The position numbers and the translations under genes are program-made. From positions 1 to 32,506 of the forward strand of contig JAUVCL010000002.1 of the NCBI GenBank assembly GCA_030595845.1: a DNA stretch of 32,506 nt. The letters run 5' to 3'. Below the pieces are notes generated by a model. It did not search any database. It was given only the letters and a program-made list of their open reading frames with translations, and had not been told where the DNA came from. Below are positions 9,101 through 15,899 of the stretch, piece by piece. This stretch comes from Campylobacterota bacterium (lineage in GTDB: Bacteria > Campylobacterota > Campylobacteria > Campylobacterales > Sulfurovaceae). Position 1 is the stretch's first letter. Each line of letters opens with the position of its first letter.

Positions 9101-9246
9101 TTGAGTTAAGTACTTTAGAATCGAAGGTAAAAGAGGCTGAACTTAAAGCCCACAAGGGAACTGTTACCCGTACCAAAAATGAGTTAAAGACGTGGAAAGC
9201 TGAAAATATGCGTGACGGTAAGATCAAAGAGATAGGAGATTGTTAG
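6187..9246 (+). CDS. Large internal virion / polyvalent protein with PBECR-like (Barnase-EndoU-ColicinE5/D-RelE) nuclease domain
   Basis: 1019 aa; Gly/Ala-rich membrane-active middle; 'SDIKHIFKQHGDSEIEASRGQIAIDKNDIANYPDIVIEAD...KKVLSAKQINGHYIVVEEVSTKKNTLSLKTMWK' matches PBECR pattern by eye. Confidence 0.6.
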   Translation: MTVYQVLGRDYVEGALLGGKSKDDIRKEARSAISPIKESLGDDVFEAFKSQGVPFSRMKEYADFQVQKAEDAAKAAEEKAYEKEVKGFAKSFEEDLKGEDFTDRLNRGAHRVVSELAVAGNNLVGSKPDPRFVGVLEADDKLSGEFEEKRRTPEEQKIYEEKEKAFADANGTVDTLTTGADMLYQKVKNPSEWNMAGLLAEGINPINWVGGAAGNVAAKALANTAVKSGTAVAVGTGAGAVTDGAVGYGFDYSVERGRGRTEEEATKAATLGAAANVAMGGVTGAGGVLYGRWNNADTPGPNPQTSDATLVVNEVEIPDDIKNSTLLKVAEAEDHSTQADTVITELSSQVTDTQARDALIAKYIPATQAEAELSMTINNDVPVHDRLTGARVRTALEKTMIQATDTPESLNAKLAYYGFTDESRAMIVDAYVKNDIEIFDNFVADKLERRAKGEYDARIIAGNEREDTRVQTDRVDSSDAGARETVDPNAEPETISEFKPRDTEDLTTTGRDIRNLDEETGVPITDKTVDGQPTVGDDGRVVPRTGGDQLVQNENGVPVDVETPTQIYDRLKDEAAISGEEKARLRLLSEDYDVEQSSVSDGVISRYDNGFELRSYPLRVKKIDELVESPNGKKIINTLSYVDDEALSSALDFQNNVAIKRVVNNSDIKHIFKQHGDSEIEASRGQIAIDKNDIANYPDIVIEADMQGIVTGKNNVKKVLSAKQINGHYIVVEEVSTKKNTLSLKTMWKVQGKLKADTLRSIGGESPTLIVRNALGYEPNELMPSPRKAPVIKSIADDMKNVKTRGELKSHRYYDDVKNIALGKKNKDGFHTYSTTERKNIQSGKLDRPLLQKLRDDLREYAANPKWEKNRAEIDTKVRSEADVLREISHDDALGLVQSETFTKTYKNPLSVDDMVRSIDDRLDNVNKKVETNTALDSFFGDSENVKLSDTQNKVLSMIDDPIKRETKKKKFELSTLESKVKEAELKAHKGTVTRTKNELKTWKAENMRDGKIKEIGDC
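7553..7870 (+). CDS. Overprinted ORF inside the polyvalent gene (candidate dual-coding gene)
   Basis: AAGGAG 6 nt upstream of ATG 7553; protein MQELLQEMKEKIPESKRIELIVAMQGLEKQLTRTQNPKLYQNLSQEIQKISQLLDGILG... is protein-like, while the main frame here reads as a low-complexity linker. Confidence 0.4.
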   Translation: MQELLQEMKEKIPESKRIELIVAMQGLEKQLTRTQNPKLYQNLSQEIQKISQLLDGILGTLTKKLEYPSQIKQWTDNQPLEMMVELFQGLEETNWYKMKMAYQLM

Positions 9247-9247
9247 A

Positions 9248-11389
9248 ATGGCTTGTAACTGGAAAATAGATGAAAATGCAGAAGAGACAACACGCGTACT
9301 CAAACTTAGTTTAGGTGAGAAGTGGGAAGCTGGTGTAGATAAAGCTTTAGCAGCTGCAGGAAAGAAAATAGGTAAAGTTGCCAATAAACTAGATAAAGAT
9401 AGGAAAATACTCAAATATATCTCTACCTCTAAAAATGTTAAAGCTGTTTCTTCTATGGTCAATGACAATATGAGTGATGCTGTGAATATGGCACGTGATG
9501 CGTCCACTCTCTTCGACTTCATACAAAACAACATGACCAAAGCAGATGGTGTAACTCTTACACGTGCTTTGGGTGGTGATTTGGAAGGTGAAGTGCCTAC
9601 CCATCTTAAAGGCATGTATGAGAAATTTCGTAATCTTATAGATACAAATGCGGATGAGTTAGTAAAGATAGGTGCTTTGTCTGAGAAAAGTAAGATGAAA
9701 GACTACTTGAAACGCTACTATGCCGGATATATGGAAGAGCATAAAAAATCAAGTGTGGCTATGGGTGAAGTCCATAAAAGAAAAGATCTTACCCTTGATG
9801 AGAGGTTAGAACTTGGTATGTTAGAAGATGCTTCTTTTGTAGTGGCAAATACACTCTTAGAACAAAAAAAGCAGATAGGTAAATACAAACTTTTAAAACA
9901 GTTAGCAGATGCCTTTTCTGTCGATGAGAAAATAGACGGGTATGTTCGTGTAAGTGATGAGACAATGGCAGGTGGTACTCTTAAGTGGGGTGCTTTAGCT
10001 GGTAAGTATGTTCCTGATGATGTAATGATGGAACTTAAAGCCTCTGCCAGTGTGGCTGACACTATGGCATTTTTAGATAAAAACTTTGTTATAGATGCAG
10101 TGGACCATATAAAAGTAAACGTGACGGTGAAGAACCCTGGTACTCATGTATATAACTTTGGTTCAAACCTGCAGGTATCATTTCTAAATGGTGATCTCCC
10201 TGCTTTGGCTGAAGTGATGTCTATGAATAAAGCAGATCGTACAAAGCTTTGGGAACTTGGTAAGGCACTGGGGCTGGGTAATGAACTGATGGAGTATGAA
10301 AAGCTTTATAGTAATATAGATGTAAAACAAGGAGATCAAGGCATCTTCAAAAAGCTTGCCTCTAACCTTTATATGTCTGAAAACTCTTTGATGGGTAAGA
10401 AGATAAGAGAAGCTTACGCTTGGGAAGATGAAGTGTTTAAAATGGCTTCTTTTTATAAACGTATAAAAGGTAAAACTTTAACGCCTGAGATGGCAAAGAA
10501 AGCCATGAAAGAAGCTATGAATGATTATGTGGACTACAGTACACCATTACCACCATTTATCAAGAGAATAGATAAAAATGGTTTATTCCCTTTTGTTCAC
10601 TATGCATGGAAGAGTACACCAAGAGTCGCTACAATCATTCTAAAAAACCCTTTAAAGTTTGTTGCTCTACAGTCTGCTCTTTATGCTGCAGGTGCTAGTA
10701 TGTTTAATGACAATGAAGATGATGCAGCTAAACCCAAATGGGCAAAAGAAAAGGGATTGTTTGGGATGTTCCCATATCTACCAACAAACCTTTTTGGTGC
10801 TAAACAATGGGTTCATACATTTGGAGATAACCATATAAACCTTGGACGTTCACTGCCTGGTATGCGAATGGGTGGTCTATCTGTAGATCTTGGGTTTATA
10901 GGGGCTACAGCATCTCTCATACAAGGACGAGATCCATTGTATAAGAGTGAGATATACAAAGAGACTGATACTACCATGGTAGCTGTCTTAAAAACGCTTC
11001 ACAAAGCTTCTATAAACTATCTACCTTCTATGACATTTGGTAGATATGGCCAACAATGGCTTTCTATCGCTTCAGGTAATGCACCAAAAAACCATTATGG
11101 TGAAGATCTTGACTTTACTGAGTCTGCTCAGAGGATATCTGGGGTTAGAAAGTTTAACGCAAACAAAGAAGTGACCAGTAGCATTAAAGCGGTCATTAAG
11201 CAGTGGAAGTATGACAATATAGATGATAAAGAGATGAAATACAGAATATCAGAAATGAAATCATACGCAAAAGAGCATGATATAAAAGTAGATAATAAAA
11301 AAGTGAATAGCTCACTTAAGGCAGCCAAGAAGGCTAAACCTAAGTTAGAGAAAGATGTTTGGCATTGGTTAAATAAGGTGAACCTTTAA
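9248..11389 (+). CDS. Internal virion/ejection protein, large polyvalent protein-associated domain (LPD38-like)
   Basis: 'NDYVDYSTPLPPFIKRIDKNGLFPFVHYAWKSTPRVATIILKNPLKF' followed by a hydrophobic stretch; adjacent to the 1019-aa gene. Confidence 0.5.
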   Translation: MACNWKIDENAEETTRVLKLSLGEKWEAGVDKALAAAGKKIGKVANKLDKDRKILKYISTSKNVKAVSSMVNDNMSDAVNMARDASTLFDFIQNNMTKADGVTLTRALGGDLEGEVPTHLKGMYEKFRNLIDTNADELVKIGALSEKSKMKDYLKRYYAGYMEEHKKSSVAMGEVHKRKDLTLDERLELGMLEDASFVVANTLLEQKKQIGKYKLLKQLADAFSVDEKIDGYVRVSDETMAGGTLKWGALAGKYVPDDVMMELKASASVADTMAFLDKNFVIDAVDHIKVNVTVKNPGTHVYNFGSNLQVSFLNGDLPALAEVMSMNKADRTKLWELGKALGLGNELMEYEKLYSNIDVKQGDQGIFKKLASNLYMSENSLMGKKIREAYAWEDEVFKMASFYKRIKGKTLTPEMAKKAMKEAMNDYVDYSTPLPPFIKRIDKNGLFPFVHYAWKSTPRVATIILKNPLKFVALQSALYAAGASMFNDNEDDAAKPKWAKEKGLFGMFPYLPTNLFGAKQWVHTFGDNHINLGRSLPGMRMGGLSVDLGFIGATASLIQGRDPLYKSEIYKETDTTMVAVLKTLHKASINYLPSMTFGRYGQQWLSIASGNAPKNHYGEDLDFTESAQRISGVRKFNANKEVTSSIKAVIKQWKYDNIDDKEMKYRISEMKSYAKEHDIKVDNKKVNSSLKAAKKAKPKLEKDVWHWLNKVNL

Positions 11390-11556
11390 TTAGACATAGG
11401 GCAAGACTCACCAACAGAAACGGTAACAGTACTCCCATCTAAGTAATAGCATACCTTGACAGTTCCTCGTATATCTTCACCGTTATACGGTGAATAAGCA
11501 TAGACCATAGTTGTAAGTGCCGCAAGTGTTATTATTGTTAGTAGAAGCTTTTTCAT
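11386..11556 (-). CDS. 56-aa secreted microprotein, not in supplied ORF track
   Basis: Reverse-strand hand translation MKKLLLTIITLAALTTMVYAYSPYNGEDIRGTVKVCYYLDGSTVTVSVGESCPMSN*; RBS AAAAGGATCTAC-ATG; signal peptide; two Cys. Confidence 0.55.
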   Translation of the reverse strand: MKKLLLTIITLAALTTMVYAYSPYNGEDIRGTVKVCYYLDGSTVTVSVGESCPMSN

Positions 11557-11652
11557 GTAGATCCTTTTCCTTTTTTAAGTCCTAAAGTATAACATAAATG
11601 TATCACACGATCTGAGTATTAACTCCTTGAAGCATAGTAGCTCTCATACATA

Positions 11653-11901
11653 GAAACGCCACCCCGTGGCTTTCTGTACGCTCTATAAGTGCCAAGGCAC
11701 GATGCCCAAGGGCAGGCATGGCGTATTTTACGTCATGCCTGCCCTAAGCGCCAAGACAAGGAAGAGCAAAACAAATATTTAGTAGAGATTCACGGTGTGG
11801 GGTGGTGTTTGGGTTTTCGTGTAGAAAGCACCCCACCCACTGATTAAAATTTAATCTACTGTTTATGTGAATAACTGTCCTGTTTTGTGGGTTATTCACA
11901 T
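11653..11901. other. Cluster of inverted repeats with two inverted TTATTCACA (DnaA-box-like) sites; candidate replication or structural locus
   Basis: 17-bp stem 11709-11725/11729-11745 (one G:T, loop TTT); GTGCCAAGGCAC 11689-11700; GTGGGGTG/CACCCCAC 11797-11804/11829-11836; ATGTGAATAAC/GTTATTCACAT 11865-11875/11891-11901. Confidence 0.5.
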
Positions 11902-12047
11902 TAGTTAAAAACAAGCATTGATTTTATTTTATGCGTGGTCAGATGTGTGTATATTTTTTTTAATAGAATTTGTCTTATGATAACCATATTAACTTGATAC
12001 GGTTCTAATAATGTTATACTAACATAAGAAAACAAAAAAGGTAAGCA

Positions 12048-12587
12048 ATGAGCCAAAACGACATTAAGAATCTAACCAAAGAAAAAGCGAGTGCTATCTA
12101 CTTTTATAGTGATGGAGAATTATTTAACCATAAAGGACTATTGCATAAGTTAAAACAGAATGTTGATCCTGCTCTATACTTCAAACCAATACGAGCTATA
12201 AAAAAGAGTAATGGTAGAGAATACAGGGTAGCTAGTCTTACTATACATGGTCATAAGCATATGGTGTTAGTGCATCGTATCGTGTGGAATTTACATAATG
12301 GTAAAATACCAAAGGGAATGATTATAGACCACATCAATAACGATAGCCTAGATAATCGCATTGAAAACCTACAATGTATTACTCAAAGTGAGAACATAAA
12401 AAGAGTACCACCCTCAATAAAAATGAAAGCCTCCAGGAAAAGATTTATAAATGGTTTTGTACCTCCCCTTAAATCAAAGACTAAAGGTTTATATACAGAC
12501 GGAAGCAAACAGTATATAAAACTACCATCAGGAAAAAGAAAGTATCTTACAGATGATAATAGGAATGAGATACTAAGTACACTATAG
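12048..12587 (+). CDS. HNH homing-type endonuclease
   Basis: 'HRIVWNLHNGKIPKGMIIDHINNDSLDNRIENLQCITQSEN' = HNH_3-type motif. Confidence 0.8.
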   Translation: MSQNDIKNLTKEKASAIYFYSDGELFNHKGLLHKLKQNVDPALYFKPIRAIKKSNGREYRVASLTIHGHKHMVLVHRIVWNLHNGKIPKGMIIDHINNDSLDNRIENLQCITQSENIKRVPPSIKMKASRKRFINGFVPPLKSKTKGLYTDGSKQYIKLPSGKRKYLTDDNRNEILSTL

Positions 12588-12732
12588 GAGTACTGGCACT
12601 TATCCTTTTCATATACACGCCCCCCTATTTCCCCCATCGCTCACGCTATATATACTACGGTAATGCATGGTAAAGTAAAAAAATCTGAAAATAAAATAAA
12701 AATCAATTTTACTGATTAACTAAAGCACACCT

Positions 12733-12771
12733 TTTAAATAATTGCTGTCCGCTCTTTGCCTTGGGACTTGT
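12733..12771. repeat. ~38-bp direct repeat, copy A
   Basis: TTTAAATAATTGCTGTCCGCTCTT-TGCCTTGGGACTTGT, near-identical to copy B at ~14278-14317. Confidence 0.7.
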
Positions 12772-12805
12772 AGGTCATAAAAAATGTATTATTCTAACCA
12801 TTAAC

Positions 12806-12833
12806 TTGAACATATCCTAAAAAATTGTATACT
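12806..12833 (+). promoter_or_regulatory. Sigma70-like promoter for the DUF4760-like gene
   Basis: TTGAAC-N16-TATACT. Confidence 0.5.
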
Positions 12834-12858
12834 CTGTCCAAATAATATAGGGGAAACG

Positions 12859-13659
12859 ATGAAGGATAAAATTAATATTTTTTTTAAAAAAACTTTTCAC
12901 TGGTGTGGAAATTATAACGGTAAGAGTACTTGGTGTGGTACATTTGAGATGAATGCAATCTGGGCAATGCTTGGGCTATTTGTAGGTGGTGCTGCAGCTG
13001 TTGTAATGATGGGATTAACAGAGATGAGCATCAATATCCTTAAAGTGATCACTGGAGGAATCTTGGCAGTTTCTGCTGGTGTGGCAGCACAACAATTCAG
13101 CTTTAATAGAAAACAAGCAGAATATGCAAATAATTGGAACAAGAAGCAACTTGCTATCTCCAGACTGCATGACAGTCGTCACATTTTGAAAGAATTACAA
13201 AATAAACTACATGGACATCTTGAAATACTTGAAAGAAACAAAGATCAACCATTTGGATTAAACAATATTCATGATAGCTTAGGGGTTAGGTTAAACGATG
13301 GAACCTTTGTTTTTCATGGTGAACATACGCCTGAAGATATCAAAAAAATACCAAAGACACAACCCGACGAATTGCTATTTAGTGCTTTAAATTTTTGTGA
13401 AGATACACAGGGGAGAGAGATAAAAGATAATATATTGGATTTCTTGGGTGAATATGAGTTTATATGTTCAGCGGTAAATAATGATGTTTTTGATGATGAA
13501 ATAGTTAAGAAACTATTTCAAAGTAATATAGTTAGGATCTATAATATATTTCAACCATATATCGAACATTTGCAAATTACACATGAATATGGGAAAGTTG
13601 TTTTTTGTGAGTTAGAAGAAGTCGCTAGAAAATATAGCGACAACGAAGTAGAAGACTAG
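12859..13659 (+). CDS. Membrane protein with DUF4760-like cytoplasmic domain (candidate lysogenic-conversion/exclusion gene)
   Basis: Two N-terminal TM segments then 'ILDFLGEYEFICSAVNNDVFDDEIVKKLFQSNIVRIYNIFQPYIEHLQ'; own promoter; accessory location. Confidence 0.55.
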   Translation: MKDKINIFFKKTFHWCGNYNGKSTWCGTFEMNAIWAMLGLFVGGAAAVVMMGLTEMSINILKVITGGILAVSAGVAAQQFSFNRKQAEYANNWNKKQLAISRLHDSRHILKELQNKLHGHLEILERNKDQPFGLNNIHDSLGVRLNDGTFVFHGEHTPEDIKKIPKTQPDELLFSALNFCEDTQGREIKDNILDFLGEYEFICSAVNNDVFDDEIVKKLFQSNIVRIYNIFQPYIEHLQITHEYGKVVFCELEEVARKYSDNEVED

Positions 13660-13854
13660 ACCTATAGGTCTGGCCATCCTTGAATGATTGTTTTCATATT
13701 GAATAACCTCGTATGAAATAGCGTGTTAAAATCTAACCGATGTATCTGCTCTGGTTAGATAATGTCTCCTTTATTAATACGCCCCTATATTAACTGAAAA
13801 AGGTTAATGAGTATATAGTTTGATCTATTTTAATATATTTTAATATATTTGGTA

Positions 13855-13977
13855 TCATTTAGATACATAATCTTTTTTTAATTCTCTTTTCTCTTTAGCA
13901 ACTTTTAAAGCGAACTTCACAGCCTCGGACATAGTTGAAAATGTTTTTCTTGGTTGGTCTTTTGTTGTATCTTTCAT
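13855..13977 (-). CDS. 40-aa protein coupled to repressor 1 (hypothetical)
   Basis: MKDTTKDQPRKTFSTMSEAVKFALKVAKEKRELKKDYVSK*; ATGA overlap with the repressor stop. Confidence 0.4.
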   Translation of the reverse strand: MKDTTKDQPRKTFSTMSEAVKFALKVAKEKRELKKDYVSK

Positions 13978-14240
13978 TTCTTTTCTTTGGGATCACAGTT
14001 TGGTACTTTAGGAGTACTTGCATAATGTGAATCTCCTAATGGTAGGCTAGCTAAAACTTCCTTCCCATTAATTTCCGCTATAACAGATTCCATTGTCATA
14101 CGCCATTTATCAGGTATATTATTTTGATGTATCCAACCATTAAGATTATATTTGTTTACGTTCAATATATCGGACAACTCTTTATCTGTCTCAACATCAA
14201 GCATTTTTTTCATTTGATTCAGTTCTTCACGTACATTCAT
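13974..14240 (-). CDS. Short CI-like repressor, copy 1
   Basis: 'MNVREELNQMKKMLDVETDKELSDILNVNKYNLNGWIHQNNIPDKWRMTMES' matches phage CI repressor HTH (PF07022-like); no peptidase domain. Confidence 0.75.
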   Translation of the reverse strand: MNVREELNQMKKMLDVETDKELSDILNVNKYNLNGWIHQNNIPDKWRMTMESVIAEINGKEVLASLPLGDSHYASTPKVPNCDPKEKK

Positions 14241-14277
14241 TTATTATCCTCCAACTCCCAAACAAACTTCAAAACCT

Positions 14278-14317
14278 CTTAAATAATTGCTGTCCGCTCT
14301 TCTGCCTTGGACCTTGT
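14278..14317. repeat. ~38-bp direct repeat, copy B
   Basis: TTAAATAATTGCTGTCCGCTCTTCTGCCTTGGACCTTGT. Confidence 0.7.
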
Positions 14318-14318
14318 C

Positions 14319-14648
14319 TTAGCTCTCCATCTCCAAAACATACCGCAGCACATTCCTACGCTGTTTAGTATCAAACTCTTTTAGGATCTCTACAATGCTT
14401 ACTATATCTGCGGGGAGATTACTAGAGTTGTATTGCATTGGGGCTTCTTCTACTTTATCCTCTAGTGGAAGTTTTGCTAGAGGGTGAACATGATGGCTAA
14501 TGATCATGCGCCATTTATCTGGGATGCGATTTCTTTTTACCCAACTTTCTAAATTTCTTTTATTTGTTTCCAATATATCGGCTAATTCTTGGTCTGTAGT
14601 CAGCTTAAGGGTTATTTTTGCCTGATTAAGTTCTTCTCTTGTATTCAT
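14319..14648 (-). CDS. Short CI-like repressor, copy 2
   Basis: 'MNTREELNQAKITLKLTTDQELADILETNKRNLESWVKRNRIPDKWRMIIS' paralogous to copy 1; helical C-terminus. Confidence 0.75.
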   Translation of the reverse strand: MNTREELNQAKITLKLTTDQELADILETNKRNLESWVKRNRIPDKWRMIISHHVHPLAKLPLEDKVEEAPMQYNSSNLPADIVSIVEILKEFDTKQRRNVLRYVLEMES

Positions 14649-14704
14649 AATTGACTCCTTTCTTTTAAAAATCCTACAAATTTAGACAAATTACTATAAA
14701 ATAC

Positions 14705-14733
14705 TTGACACATCCCTACATTTGTCGTATAAT
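14705..14733 (+). promoter_or_regulatory. PR-like early promoter
   Basis: Perfect TTGACA-N17-TATAAT in the divergent repressor/Cro intergenic region; TTTGTCG/CGACAAA half-sites overlap and flank it. Confidence 0.8.
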
Positions 14734-14800
14734 GTCGTAATAACATATTCAATTATAACATAAAAAGTACACGACAAAAAAATAAAGAGGAGATGAGAAG

Positions 14801-15022
14801 ATGGAACAAACTAGCAGTAAAAGAGTTCAGATCAGTAAGCAGATCAGAGAGGATTGGGGAACGGTGAAACACTTTTGTAAGAAGAATGACATCAACCACA
14901 ATACTTTTGATGTAGTGATGAATGGGGTCTATAAATCTAAACCGATTGCAAAAATACTTATAGCGTATGGGTACATCAAACATGCTGACGAACTTATGAA
15001 AGATAAAGCGGTAGGAGCGTAG
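14801..15022 (+). CDS. Cro-like/early HTH regulator
   Basis: First gene right of the divergent switch; small HTH-like protein 'REDWGTVKHFCKKNDINHNTFDVVMNGVYKSKPIAKIL'. Confidence 0.6.
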   Translation: MEQTSSKRVQISKQIREDWGTVKHFCKKNDINHNTFDVVMNGVYKSKPIAKILIAYGYIKHADELMKDKAVGA

Positions 15023-15025
15023 CGT

Positions 15026-15760
15026 ATGAAAATGGCCATAAGAGGGAATGACCATAAACTACGTTGGCTTTCATGGGCTGAGTTGCCATTGTTGCAATGG
15101 TATAAAAAACGGTATAAAGTAAACCCTAGCGAATTTAAAGAGGTCGATGGGGTTTTATATAGAGAATGTACTAAATTAGATGCTACTGAAAAGTTAAGAA
15201 TACTCTTAAATAGCTGCTTACAAATCTCAGGTACAAAATATGCCTTGGCGCTTTGTCTATGTAATGGTGACAGGAGAAGTGCTACTTTTTACAAAACTTT
15301 GGAAGTACTCACTAAAAGAAATTTCACAGATAAGCAAGCATGGATAGAAGTTTTTGAAGATCATATAAAAGACTATGGTATAAAAGTGGCCATGGTCGAT
15401 GATGGTGTCACACATTGGGAAGAGATAAATGAGGAATGTTCAGTAAAGCCTTCTGTATTAAAATCATACTTCAGCAAAAAGCCTGAACTCTTTGAAAAAA
15501 TAGATAACCTAATTTTCTTTCTCCCTACTCACAACATCTTACTTGAAAATATGTTCTTTAGGTGCATTGAGCTTGCCGGTGGTGAATATGCCCTAGCCTC
15601 TGCACTCAGCACAGATCAACTCACACAAGAAAGACATCTTAAAAACTTTGAGCGCATGAGTTTTAAGCATAGTCAAAATTTCAAAACCTATTCAAAACTT
15701 TTCTCAAACTTCTTAGCACGCACACAAACTCTTTTTGAAGAAGAGGTGATCTATGCTTAG
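15026..15760 (+). CDS. Early protein with internal duplication (hypothetical)
   Basis: Two related segments: 'CLQISGTKYALALCL' and 'CIELAGGEYALASAL'. Confidence 0.55.
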   Translation: MKMAIRGNDHKLRWLSWAELPLLQWYKKRYKVNPSEFKEVDGVLYRECTKLDATEKLRILLNSCLQISGTKYALALCLCNGDRRSATFYKTLEVLTKRNFTDKQAWIEVFEDHIKDYGIKVAMVDDGVTHWEEINEECSVKPSVLKSYFSKKPELFEKIDNLIFFLPTHNILLENMFFRCIELAGGEYALASALSTDQLTQERHLKNFERMSFKHSQNFKTYSKLFSNFLARTQTLFEEEVIYA

Positions 15761-15899
15761 AATAGTAAGTACACTAGGAAAGCGTTGTTTGGTATGTTCC
15801 GATGAAGTCATTTTTGAGGTTTTGCAAAAGTCCATTTTTCAAGGTACACGTACAGAGTGCGAAGCCTTTATAAAAAAGAGTGAGGCTAAACATGCATAA
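15753..15899 (+). CDS. 48-aa small protein, not in supplied ORF track
   Basis: MLRIVSTLGKRCLVCSDEVIFEVLQKSIFQGTRTECEAFIKKSEAKHA*; coupled to both neighbours. Confidence 0.4.
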   Translation: MLRIVSTLGKRCLVCSDEVIFEVLQKSIFQGTRTECEAFIKKSEAKHA

